A stretch of 64,000 nt of DNA from Collinsella aerofaciens (GTDB lineage Bacteria > Actinomycetota > Coriobacteriia > Coriobacteriales > Coriobacteriaceae): positions 1 through 64,000 of the forward strand of contig NZ_JADMSU010000004.1 in NCBI RefSeq assembly GCF_015561195.1, read 5' to 3'. Shown here piece after piece: positions 51,080 to 59,519 of this stretch (positions are counted from its first letter, which is position 1; each line of letters begins with the position of its first letter). A program made the translations under genes and the position numbers. The notes under the pieces were generated by a model that ran no database searches, was not told the DNA's origin, and saw only the letters and a program-made list of their open reading frames with translations.

Positions 51080-52570
51080 CTAGGCGGTGTACGCGATTGT
51101 AGATTTCACGGCATGGCGCCAGCCGGCGATCTTTTTGGCTCGTTCGTTGGCGGACATGGCAGGCTCCACGATGCCGCGAGCGCCGTAGACGTCAACGACG
51201 TCGCGCGTGTACATGCCCAGCGCAATGCCGCAGGCCCAGGCCGCACCCAGACCGCTCATCTCGTCGTTGCTCGCGATGCGGATGGGCGAGCCAACCAAGT
51301 CGCTCTCAAACTGCATCAGGTACGCGTCGCGCGTGGGGCCGCCGTCAACACGAAGCTCGGCCAGCGCCGCGCCCGAATCCTCGACCATCGCATCGATCAC
51401 GTCGAAGATCTGATAGGCGATCGACTCGTCGGCGGCCTTCACGAACTCCGCGCGACCCGTGGTGCGCGTCATGCCAAAGACGCAGCCCTCGGCGTCACTC
51501 GCCCAGTGCGGCGCGCCCAGACCGGTAAACGCCGGCACAAAGTAGACGCGGCTCGCCGGATTGGCGGCGTAGCACAGGTCGGTAACTTCCTCGGGGTTAT
51601 TGATGAGCTCCAGATCGTCGCGCAGCCACGTCTTGACGGCGCCGGCGTAGCTCACGTTGCCCTCGAGCACGTACTCGGTCACGCCGTCCATGCGCCATGC
51701 GAGCGAGCTCGAAAGCCCGTGCGAGCTGGCGACGAACTCGTCGCCGACGTTCATCATGACCGAGCTGCCGGTGCCATAGGTCGCCTTGGCCATGCCGCGG
51801 CTATGGCAGCCCTGAGCAAACAAGGCGGCATGGCTGTCGCCGAGCACGCCGTGAATGGGCACGGGCGCCGGCAAAAAGCCGCCCAGGTTCGTCATGCCGA
51901 ACAGGCCATCGGAATCGGTCACCTGCGGCAGGCACGCCGGATTGACACCAAAGGCCTCGCACACCGGCTCGCTCCAGCAGCCACGGCGCAGGTCAAAGAG
52001 CTGCGTGCGGCTGGCATTGGACCAGTCGCAGCGAAACTCCACGCCGCCCGTGAGCGTCCAGACCACCCAGGCATCGATGGTGCCCAGGCACAGCTCGCCC
52101 GCCGCAGCGGCCTCGGCAGCCGCGGGAACGTTCGCGAGGATCCAGGCCATCTTGCCCGCCGGGTAGTAGGGCGAGAGCACTAGACCCGTCGTGTCGCGCA
52201 CCAGCTTGGCCACGCCCTCGCGCGCGGCCAGCTCGTCGCACAGCTCGCGGGCGCGGGCGCACTGCCACACCACGGCGTCGCACAGCGGCTCGCCCGTCGT
52301 GCGGTTCCAGGCAACGGTAGTCTCGCGCTGGTTGGAGATGCCGATGCCGGCGACGTCGGCCGGATCGACCCCGGTCTCCTCCACCACGGCGCGCGCCACG
52401 GCCAGCACGTTGGCGGCGATCTCGGCTGGATCATGGCTCACCCAGCCGGCCTCGTTGACAATCTGGCGATGCGGGCGATCGGCACGATGAATCAAATGGC
52501 CGCCCTCGTCCACCAGCAGCGCCTTGGTGCCCTGCGTGGATTGATCGATTCCGATGATGTATTTGCTCAT
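51080..52570 (-). CDS. FGGY-family kinase, glycerol-kinase-like
   Basis: A 496-residue FGGY kinase closely resembling GlpK along its length (GISNQRETTVAWN, GTIDAWVVWTLTGG, SNASRTQLFDL, VPAFTGLGAPHW). Of the E. coli GlpK glycerol ligands, Arg82, Glu83, Tyr135 and Asp245 are kept, but the residue after Asp245 is Ser246 instead of Gln (GDSHAAL). With the isomerase and transketolase genes upstream in the same direction, a ketose or polyol substrate other than glycerol is plausible. It lies 142 bases after the transketolase C-subunit gene. Confidence 0.85.
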   Translation of the reverse strand: MSKYIIGIDQSTQGTKALLVDEGGHLIHRADRPHRQIVNEAGWVSHDPAEIAANVLAVARAVVEETGVDPADVAGIGISNQRETTVAWNRTTGEPLCDAVVWQCARARELCDELAAREGVAKLVRDTTGLVLSPYYPAGKMAWILANVPAAAEAAAAGELCLGTIDAWVVWTLTGGVEFRCDWSNASRTQLFDLRRGCWSEPVCEAFGVNPACLPQVTDSDGLFGMTNLGGFLPAPVPIHGVLGDSHAALFAQGCHSRGMAKATYGTGSSVMMNVGDEFVASSHGLSSSLAWRMDGVTEYVLEGNVSYAGAVKTWLRDDLELINNPEEVTDLCYAANPASRVYFVPAFTGLGAPHWASDAEGCVFGMTRTTGRAEFVKAADESIAYQIFDVIDAMVEDSGAALAELRVDGGPTRDAYLMQFESDLVGSPIRIASNDEMSGLGAAWACGIALGMYTRDVVDVYGARGIVEPAMSANERAKKIAGWRHAVKSTIAYTA

Positions 52571-52712
52571 GTACTCTCCTGTCTCCCCCGTCGATTCAAA
52601 ACTAAAACCCGACGGACAAGGAGCGAGTGGCCGACCGGCTCATGAGAGCGCAGCCGGCCTGCTCAAAATTCAACCAAAAAGGATTGGCGCAAACCTGTCC
52701 CCGATGCACCAA

Positions 52713-53654
52713 TTACTCTGCGGGCAGGAACTCGGCGACCGTCTTGGCGATTCCGGCACCCGTCAGGCCGTAGTGCGCGAAGACCTCGGGGCTCGTACCG
52801 GTGATGACCGGCGCATCGGGCAGACTCAGGCACTTGACCGGACGCGGGCAGTGCTCACCCACGACCTGCGCGACCATGGAACCCAGGCCGCCGAAGGGGC
52901 TGTGCTCCTCGACCGTCACGACGGCGCGCGTGGCGCCGGCGGCCTCGATCACGGCCTCGGCATCGAGCGGCTTGACGCAATACATGTCGAGTACCGTAGC
53001 CGAGATGCCCTGCTCGGCCAGCAAATCGGCGGCGTCCACGGCATGGCGGACCATCTCACCGGTGGCGACAAGCGTCACATCGGTACCGCGACGCACCCAG
53101 GTGGCGCGATCCATCTGGAACGGGCACTCGCCCTCGGCGTACACGTCCTCGACCGGGTTGCGCCCCACGCGGATGTAGGCCGGCTTGTTGTCGGCTACCA
53201 GGGCGCGCACAAGCTCGGCGGTCTGGAAGCGGTCGCTCGGCAGATACACGCGCATGTTGGGAATCGCGCTCATAGCGGCGATATCCTGCGCAGAGTGGTG
53301 GCTCATGCCCAGGGCACCATAGGACACGCCGCCCGAGATGCCGATGAGCTTGACGTTGGTGTTGGAGTACGAAACGTCGACCTTGCACTGCTCATACGAG
53401 CGCGTGGTCACAAAGGACGCCGGCGAGGCGGCCCAGGCCTTCTTGCCGCACGAGGCCATACCGGCGGCGATGCTCACCAGGTCCTGCTCGGCGATGCCGA
53501 CCTCAATGGACTGCTGGGGATACTGGTCAAAGAACGGCGTGAGCGATGCAGAGCCGCGGGAGTCGGAACACAGAACGACGATGTCCTTGTCAGTTGCGGC
53601 GGCCTCGAGCAGCGTGTCGCAGATAGCCTTGCGGTTGGCGATCTTGTTAGCCAT
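52713..53654 (-). CDS. Transketolase, C-terminal subunit
   Basis: A 313-residue protein matching the pyrimidine-binding and C-terminal domains of transketolase (IEVGIAEQDLVSIAAGMAS, then VTVEEHSPFGGLGSMVAQVV). It pairs with the N-terminal subunit encoded just upstream, and the two genes overlap by 8 bases. The start is at 53654, with AAGGAGG upstream. Split transketolases are common in anaerobes. In this cluster it may act on the product of the neighbouring isomerase and kinase. Confidence 0.92.
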   Translation of the reverse strand: MANKIANRKAICDTLLEAAATDKDIVVLCSDSRGSASLTPFFDQYPQQSIEVGIAEQDLVSIAAGMASCGKKAWAASPASFVTTRSYEQCKVDVSYSNTNVKLIGISGGVSYGALGMSHHSAQDIAAMSAIPNMRVYLPSDRFQTAELVRALVADNKPAYIRVGRNPVEDVYAEGECPFQMDRATWVRRGTDVTLVATGEMVRHAVDAADLLAEQGISATVLDMYCVKPLDAEAVIEAAGATRAVVTVEEHSPFGGLGSMVAQVVGEHCPRPVKCLSLPDAPVITGTSPEVFAHYGLTGAGIAKTVAEFLPAE

Positions 53655-54483
53655 TGATAGCCTCCTTATGGGCAGCGAAATCGGCGATGATCTGGGCATA
53701 TTCCTCATCGTTGGGCAGGTGATGATGCCAGGCGGCCTTGTCCTCCATAACCGGCGAGCCGTAGCCCTTCACCGTGTTGAGGATGATGACCGTGGGCTTA
53801 CCCCTGGTCTCGGCGGCCAGCGTCAGCGCGGCGTCGATGGCCTGGACGTCGTTGCCCGGAATGGACAGCACGTTCCAACCGAAGGCGGCCCAGCGCTCCT
53901 CCTGCGAGTCCTGCTTCATGACGTCCTCGGTGCTGCCGCTGATCTGCAGACGGTTGCGGTCCACGAGCGCGCACAGGTTATCGAGCTGGTAGTTGCCGCC
54001 GCTCATGGCGCCCTCCCAGACCGAGCCCTCGGCAAGTTCGCCGTCGCCCATGATGGTGTAGACGCGGTAGTCGCGGCCATCCATCTTGCCGGCAAGCGCC
54101 ATCCCGACGGCCACGGGCAGGCCGTGACCCAGCGAGCCCGAGTTCATCTCGATGCCCTTGAGCTTGTTGTTGGGGTGGCCGATGTAGGGGCTGCCGAACT
54201 TAGAGAAGCGGGTCTTGACGTCGTCGAGGTCCAGATAGCCCTCGTGGCAGAGCACCGCGTAGTAGGCCTCCATGGCGTGGCCCTTGGAGAGCACGAAGCG
54301 ATCGCGGTTGGGATCGTCGACGGTCTCGGGCGAAATGTTGAGGTGGTTGGCGTAGAGGGTCATCAGCGCATCGATGACCGACATGTCGCCGCCGATGTGC
54401 CCGCCGGCGCCAGCCATGATGATATCGACGCAATCGCGGCGAAGGTCCCAACGCAGGGATTCAAGCTCTTCGATAGTTGCCAT
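53647..54483 (-). CDS. Transketolase, N-terminal subunit
   Basis: A 278-residue protein carrying the thiamine diphosphate domain, with the motif MGDGELAEGSVWEGAMSGGN through DRN (about 145-177) and the catalytic-site GAGGHIGGDMS and SKGHAMEAYY. It forms the active enzyme with the C-terminal subunit. It is 2 bases after the isomerase-like gene, so isomerase, both transketolase subunits and the kinase form one operon. Confidence 0.93.
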   Translation of the reverse strand: MATIEELESLRWDLRRDCVDIIMAGAGGHIGGDMSVIDALMTLYANHLNISPETVDDPNRDRFVLSKGHAMEAYYAVLCHEGYLDLDDVKTRFSKFGSPYIGHPNNKLKGIEMNSGSLGHGLPVAVGMALAGKMDGRDYRVYTIMGDGELAEGSVWEGAMSGGNYQLDNLCALVDRNRLQISGSTEDVMKQDSQEERWAAFGWNVLSIPGNDVQAIDAALTLAAETRGKPTVIILNTVKGYGSPVMEDKAAWHHHLPNDEEYAQIIADFAAHKEAING

Positions 54484-54485
54484 TT

Positions 54486-55886
54486 CTACTCTCCTCGCAG
54501 GTAAGCTTTGACGTCTTCTTCAATCGGGTCGTATAAGTCGGGGGCAATGCCGATGTACTTGCACGCCTCGTAGAGCACCGGCACCACGTTGGCGTGAATG
54601 GCGACGCAGTGGTGGATGTAGGGACCCTCGACGATCTTGGCCTCGAGGCGCTTGAGGTTGTCGACCTCGACCCACAGGTAGGTGCCCATGCCGGCCGGGC
54701 CGTCGATGCCGCGGGCATTGCCCAGCAGCAGCGAGTACTCGCCGTTGTCGCCGTCAAAGCGGGCAAGGGTGAGGTCGCCGTGCTTGGCCTCAGCCGTCAG
54801 CGCGCCGGGGTGATCGAAGGCCAGCGGGTAGGTGAGCTTGGGCTTGACGGCCGCGCAGCTGCAGGGCCAGGGGCCGCAGTGCTGCAGCAGCTCGCCGTTC
54901 TCGTTATCGGGATGGCGCACGGTCCAGTCGGCGAACATGCCGCGGTGACGGCCCAGGTCGGCGGCCTCGACCATCAGCGCGGTGATGGCACCATGGATGT
55001 CGGTCTCGCATACGATGGGGATACCCATCTCGTTGAGGATGGCATTGGCGGCGCAGGGCATAATGCCCAACTCGTCCTGCAGGGCGTTCCAGCACTGAAT
55101 GGCGCCGGCGTTGCAGCCGTACTTCTTTACCAGGCGCTTCATGGCGATGGCAAGACCGGCGACCGCGGGGACCTTATCCTCGGGGATGCAGATCTCAAAG
55201 CTGTCGGCAATGTGGGCGAGCATGGCTGCCATGGCCTGCTCGTCGGCCTGGGCGTCGCGCACGGCCTGGACAAGCTCGGTCATGGGGATGGGCGAAAGCT
55301 GAATGTTGAACTTCTCGAGCAGCTCGCCCTCGTTGCACATGGTGGACCAGAAGTCGAACGGACGGGTGGCCATCTGCAGGATGCGGGTGTGCTTGAAAGT
55401 CTTGACCACGTTGCACACGGCCAAAAAGTCCCAGACGCCGCGCTCGAACTCGGGATCGGTCAGACGGCAGTTGGTCATGTAGGTGAAGGGAACCTGGAAG
55501 CGACGCAGGACCTTGCCGGTGGCGAACAGGCCGCACTGGCTATCGCGCAGACGGGTGCCGTCGGGCTCGGGGCGCTCGTCGCGCGGACCCCACAGCAGCA
55601 CGGGCAGGCCGAGCTCGCGGGCAAGGCGGGCACAAACGTACTCAGTACCAAAGTTGGCGTGGCACAGCATGATGCCGTCGACGCCCTCGGCGCGGAACTT
55701 CTCGACGATAGGCGCGATATGGCTGTCGTCGAACAGCAGGCCCTCGTCGTTGATGTCGTCGATATCCACGATCTCGACGCCGATCTCGCGCAGGCGATCA
55801 GCCGTAAGGCCGCGATACTTGATCGCGTCCGGCGCGCTAAAGATACTGCGGCGCGTGGGCACAAAGCCAAGCTTGATCTTATCCAT
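54486..55886 (-). CDS. L-fucose/L-arabinose isomerase-family protein
   Basis: A 466-residue protein of the FucI-like isomerase group (COG2407 type). Recognisable parts are GFVPTRRSIF, MLCHANFGTEYVCARLA, LWGPRDERP, the metal-site region IQCWNALQDELGIMPCAANA, and VCETDIHGAIT. Members interconvert aldoses and ketoses with a divalent metal; the sugar cannot be read from sequence. GGGGAGG precedes the ATG. It is the first gene of the operon, with AGTAAACAG/CTGTTTACT palindromes upstream and lacI just beyond. Confidence 0.85.
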   Translation of the reverse strand: MDKIKLGFVPTRRSIFSAPDAIKYRGLTADRLREIGVEIVDIDDINDEGLLFDDSHIAPIVEKFRAEGVDGIMLCHANFGTEYVCARLARELGLPVLLWGPRDERPEPDGTRLRDSQCGLFATGKVLRRFQVPFTYMTNCRLTDPEFERGVWDFLAVCNVVKTFKHTRILQMATRPFDFWSTMCNEGELLEKFNIQLSPIPMTELVQAVRDAQADEQAMAAMLAHIADSFEICIPEDKVPAVAGLAIAMKRLVKKYGCNAGAIQCWNALQDELGIMPCAANAILNEMGIPIVCETDIHGAITALMVEAADLGRHRGMFADWTVRHPDNENGELLQHCGPWPCSCAAVKPKLTYPLAFDHPGALTAEAKHGDLTLARFDGDNGEYSLLLGNARGIDGPAGMGTYLWVEVDNLKRLEAKIVEGPYIHHCVAIHANVVPVLYEACKYIGIAPDLYDPIEEDVKAYLRGE

Positions 55887-55912
55887 GTACGTCCTCCCCT
55901 AGTCACATGTTC

Positions 55913-55949
55913 AGTAAACAGACGCATGTTTCGTTTTGTTCTGTTTACT
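55913..55949 (-). promoter_or_regulatory. LacI-type operators of the isomerase operon
   Basis: AGTAAACAG (55913-55921) and CTGTTTACT (55941-55949) form a perfect 9-bp inverted repeat with a 19-base spacer, with more GTTTA half-sites to 55975 and at 56013-56035. The first lies 27 bp from the start codon. Confidence 0.6.
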
Positions 55950-56051
55950 AAATGTTTTACTCTTCTGTTTAGAAGTTTAGCGCGAAATACCCGTAGGCGG
56001 TAGAGAAATCAGCCTAAACGGTATGTAAACGAACTGAACATACAAGGGAAA

Positions 56052-56080
56052 CAAAAAGAGGACCCCGAAGGATCCTCTTC
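56052..56080 (-). terminator. Terminator of the lacI-family gene
   Basis: GAAGAGGATCC-TTC-GGGGTCCTCTT hairpin then TTTGTTT on the minus strand, 64 bases after the regulator's stop codon. Confidence 0.88.
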
Positions 56081-56143
56081 TGAATGACGCTATGTTTACT
56101 GCCCTAGCGTGCTTTGGCACGCCGCAGACGATGCCGCCTTCGC

Positions 56144-57154
56144 CTAGATTTCGCGCACGCTCTGGCGCTCGACAAAATAGGTCGACACGGCGGTCTTGCA
56201 GGTGTAGCTCTTGGGGTTGCGGATGTTGCCCACCAGGCGGCGCACCGCGATCTCACCCACCTCGTGCTTGGGAACATGCACCGTGGTGAGCGGCGGGTTG
56301 GAAAAAGCGCCCAGCGACAGGTCGTCAAAGCCGATGATCGAGACATCCTCGGGCACGCGAATGCCGTGCTCGTTGAGCGCGCGCATGGCACCCACGGCGA
56401 GCACGTCGTTTTCGGCAAAGAAAGCCGTCGGCAGGTCGTCGCGTGAGACGCTGTCGAGCCATGCACCCATATCGCGATAGGCACCTTCGAGCGTGGTGCC
56501 CAGCGTAACGCGCCATGCCGGGTTTGCCTCGAGGTCCGCATCCTCAAGCGCCTGGCGATAGCCGCGCTCGCGGTCCTTAAAGTTGCGGATGCGAAGGTCG
56601 CCAGCCAGATAGCCGATTTGCCTGTGACCCTTCTCGATAAGGTAGTCCACGGCGCGCAGCACCGAATCGGTGTTGGCAATGACCACGGCATCAAAGTATT
56701 GGCGGTCGCTCCAGCCATCGAGCACAATCAGGTGGGCGGCAGCGTTAGCGAACAGGGCGTAGTCCTCCTCGCCCAGCTCGGTGCCCATCAGCACGATGGC
56801 GGCGGACGGGTCGGCGATCAGGCCCTCGACCTGCGGACGTACGGCGTCAAGATCGCTAAAGTCGAGCGAGACAAAGCTCGTGCTCATGCCGTGGCGACGC
56901 GCCTGGCGCTCCACGCCCTCGATGACCGCGGGATGAAAGGTGCTCTCGTCCAGGATGGCGCCCGTCTTGCGCGCGAGCACAAACTGGATGCTCTCGAGCT
57001 GCGTCGACTGCTGATAGCCGAGCGACTGCGCGCACTCCAGGATGACCTTGGCGGTTTCCTCGCTCACGCTGCGCTTGCGGTTGAGCGCGTTGGACACGGT
57101 CGCAGGCGAAAAACCGGTGATGCGGCTGATTTCGCGGACACTTGCTTTGGCCAT
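56144..57154 (-). CDS. LacI-family transcriptional regulator
   Basis: A 336-residue repressor. The N-terminal helix-turn-helix (ASVREISRITGFSPATVSNA, then LNRKRSVSEETAKVI) is followed by a periplasmic-binding-protein-like sensor (about 60-335). It sits between the isomerase/transketolase/kinase operon and the nucleoside hydrolase/ribokinase operon, all on the same strand. AAAC/GTTT palindromes flank both its own promoter and the isomerase promoter. The start is at 57154 (AGGGGG upstream); a frame open from 57235 lacks a site. Confidence 0.92.
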   Translation of the reverse strand: MAKASVREISRITGFSPATVSNALNRKRSVSEETAKVILECAQSLGYQQSTQLESIQFVLARKTGAILDESTFHPAVIEGVERQARRHGMSTSFVSLDFSDLDAVRPQVEGLIADPSAAIVLMGTELGEEDYALFANAAAHLIVLDGWSDRQYFDAVVIANTDSVLRAVDYLIEKGHRQIGYLAGDLRIRNFKDRERGYRQALEDADLEANPAWRVTLGTTLEGAYRDMGAWLDSVSRDDLPTAFFAENDVLAVGAMRALNEHGIRVPEDVSIIGFDDLSLGAFSNPPLTTVHVPKHEVGEIAVRRLVGNIRNPKSYTCKTAVSTYFVERQSVREI

Positions 57155-57236
57155 TGTTCCCCCTAGTAACGGTCGCGGTCGAGCATCGTGGCCTGACCGC
57201 CCCGTGACTCGACAACTAAACGACCGCAAATTCAAT

Positions 57237-57272
57237 CTAAACAGAATAGTAAATGTTTAATAGCTAGTTTAG
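57237..57272. promoter_or_regulatory. Operator-like repeats upstream of lacI
   Basis: CTAAAC (57237-57242), AGTAAATGTTTAAT (57248-57261) and GTTTAG (57267-57272) form nested inverted repeats 80-120 bp before the regulator's start, consistent with autoregulation. Confidence 0.45.
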
Positions 57273-57357
57273 CCTGTTGTCAAGCGAAGCGACGCGACTA
57301 TTCCCCCAACGGGCGTATTTACTCGGTAGCTAATCTGGAACGGGGCGCAGAAACCGT

Positions 57358-58332
57358 TTAGCCAAGGATGCGGGCCATGCGTGCCTTAAACTCCGCGAGG
57401 AAACGCGGGGCGTCCACGGTGAGCGCCACGAGCGCGCTCTTATCCGGATCGGACAGGCGGTGCTCGTCGCAAATGGTGCGGCCTCGGTACTCGCCTAGCA
57501 GGTCGACGCGCAAGTTGCAGCCGAGCGCGCCCACGAGCGTGGGGTCAATCGCCACGGCGACGGCAAGCGGATCGTGCAGCGCGCAGCCACCCAGGTAGGG
57601 GGCGTTCATCTCGTACGAGCCAATGTAGTGCTCGACCATGCTCGCAAACGCGCAACCGGCCATGGTGCCCGAGCCCGTCCAGCCGGCAACGTCGCGACGC
57701 GTGAGCACCACGCGGTGCGTCACATCCAAGCCCACCATGGTGAGCTTGCGGCCCGAACGCAGCACGGCATCGGCCGCCTCAGGATCACTTGCCATGTTGG
57801 CCTCGGCGCCCGCGCTCACGTTTCCGGGCACAGTAAGCGCACCGCCCATCACGACCACGCGACCGATAGACATCATCGCCGCCGCATCGCGCTCCAAGGC
57901 AAGCGCCAGGTTGGAGAGCGGGCCGGTCGCCACGTAGATCAGATCGGGGCCATAGGTGCGCGCGGCATCAATCAGGTAATCGACCGCTGCATTGCCATCG
58001 GCCAACGTCGCGCCCACCGGCTCGTACGGCGAGGCGGGCACGCTTGCGCCGCCGATGCCGTTCTTGCCGTGGATAAGCGTGGTGGACGCCGGCGGCGTGT
58101 AGGGTTCGGTCGCCTTCATGGGACGATCGGCGCCCAGGTATACCGGAACCTCGGGGCGACCCAACAGGTCGAGCACCGCCAAGCAGTTGTGCGCCGACTG
58201 CTCGACGCGCACGTTGCCAAAGCACGTGGTGATGCCGACGAGCTCCACCTCGGGGCTCGCGATGGCATAGGCGAGCGCCATCGCATCATCCACACCCATA
58301 TCCAGATCAAGGATCAGCTTCTTGGTTGCCAT
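57358..58332 (-). CDS. Nucleoside hydrolase (inosine/uridine-preferring type)
   Basis: A 324-residue enzyme that cleaves ribonucleosides to base and ribose. The calcium site LDLDMGVDDAMAL (Asp9, Asp11, Asp15, Asp16) is a slight variant of DTDPGxDD. ATGPLSNLALAL, VVMGGALTVPGNV and the C-terminal HDPLAVAVAID are typical. It follows the ribokinase gene by 4 bases, so ribose released here is phosphorylated by the partner gene. Base preference cannot be judged. Confidence 0.93.
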   Translation of the reverse strand: MATKKLILDLDMGVDDAMALAYAIASPEVELVGITTCFGNVRVEQSAHNCLAVLDLLGRPEVPVYLGADRPMKATEPYTPPASTTLIHGKNGIGGASVPASPYEPVGATLADGNAAVDYLIDAARTYGPDLIYVATGPLSNLALALERDAAAMMSIGRVVVMGGALTVPGNVSAGAEANMASDPEAADAVLRSGRKLTMVGLDVTHRVVLTRRDVAGWTGSGTMAGCAFASMVEHYIGSYEMNAPYLGGCALHDPLAVAVAIDPTLVGALGCNLRVDLLGEYRGRTICDEHRLSDPDKSALVALTVDAPRFLAEFKARMARILG

Positions 58333-58336
58333 TGTT

Positions 58337-59332
58337 CTACTCCGCTTCTCCGTCTACATCCAAACCGTCTAAACCAAAATTGTGCTCGACTTCCGCACGC
58401 GTGGGAATTGATTGCTGAGCGCCCAGGCGCGACACCGTCACCGCCGAGGCGCGAGCGCCCGCCGCCATGCACTCAAAGAGCGGCAGGCCCTCCAGACGAG
58501 CCGCCGCCAACGCGCCGATAAACGTATCGCCCGCGGCCGTCGTATCGACCACCGCGCTCGAAAGCGCCGGCATGCGCAGCGGCTCACCGCCATCGCCGAG
58601 CGTAACCGAGCCGGCGCCGCCCAACGTGATGACCGCAGCCCCGGCGCCCTTGTCGAGCAGCGCATTGAGCGCGGCGACGCAACTCGCATCATCCGTGGGC
58701 AGAATGCCCGTCAGCACCTGGCACTCGGTCTCGTTGGGGCAGACCAGGTCGACCGCTGGCCACGCTCCTGCCGGCAGATCGCAGGCGGGCGCCGGGTTAA
58801 AGATCGTATAGAACCCCAGCTCGTGAGCGCAAGAGAGCGCCGCGGCCGTTGCCATCAGATCGCATTCGCCCTGGGCGATAAAGACGCTTCCGGCAGCCGG
58901 GGCAATCTCGCTGGCATCGCCGTCGAGCTCGTCGGCCACCAAGCTCCTCAGTGCGCGGGCAACGTCCTCGCCCGCAAGCGCATGGTTGGCGCCCGGCGAC
59001 AGCACGATGCGGTTGTCGCTCTCGCAGCGAATGATAGTCGCGGTACCGGTCTCCACGTCATCGCGACGCGCCACGAACTCAACGCCCACGCCGGCATCCT
59101 GGAGCCCTGCCACGAGCGCATCGCCAAAGGTATCGCGCCCAACAGCGCCGATCATGCACGTGCGCGCACCCATGCGCGCAGCAGCGACGGCCTGGTTAGC
59201 GCCCTTGCCACCAGCGTTGGTGATAAAACCGCTGCCACCGACTGTCTCGCCCGCACGCGGCATGCGCTCGCACGCCACCGAAAGGTCCATGTTCATGCTG
59301 CCGAACACCGCAACGATGCTGTGATCCGCCAT
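58337..59332 (-). CDS. rbsK: Ribokinase
   Basis: A 331-residue PfkB-family kinase converting ribose to ribose 5-phosphate. It shows the N-terminal [27 protein letters not shown] and the catalytic [16 protein letters not shown] family-typical monovalent-ion loop follows. It is the first gene of the pair with the nucleoside hydrolase. The start is at 59332 (GAGGAGG upstream). The ribose 5-phosphate could enter the transketolase reaction encoded nearby. Confidence 0.92.
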   Translation of the reverse strand: MADHSIVAVFGSMNMDLSVACERMPRAGETVGGSGFITNAGGKGANQAVAAARMGARTCMIGAVGRDTFGDALVAGLQDAGVGVEFVARRDDVETGTATIIRCESDNRIVLSPGANHALAGEDVARALRSLVADELDGDASEIAPAAGSVFIAQGECDLMATAAALSCAHELGFYTIFNPAPACDLPAGAWPAVDLVCPNETECQVLTGILPTDDASCVAALNALLDKGAGAAVITLGGAGSVTLGDGGEPLRMPALSSAVVDTTAAGDTFIGALAAARLEGLPLFECMAAGARASAVTVSRLGAQQSIPTRAEVEHNFGLDGLDVDGEAE

Positions 59333-59519
59333 GGAAACCTCCTCGTCTTCAGGCTTTGCGCCCACCGTCGACCAACGATTGTGCACTCTCGCACCCCCTA
59401 TAACTTTAGTCCACTTTGATGTGGACGCGCGCTTGAGCTTGCGCCAGCAGCAAGCATTCACAGGGGCAGGCAGCTACAATGAATACGTGCTGATTATTCT
59501 CGTCATTGGATGATGTTTT

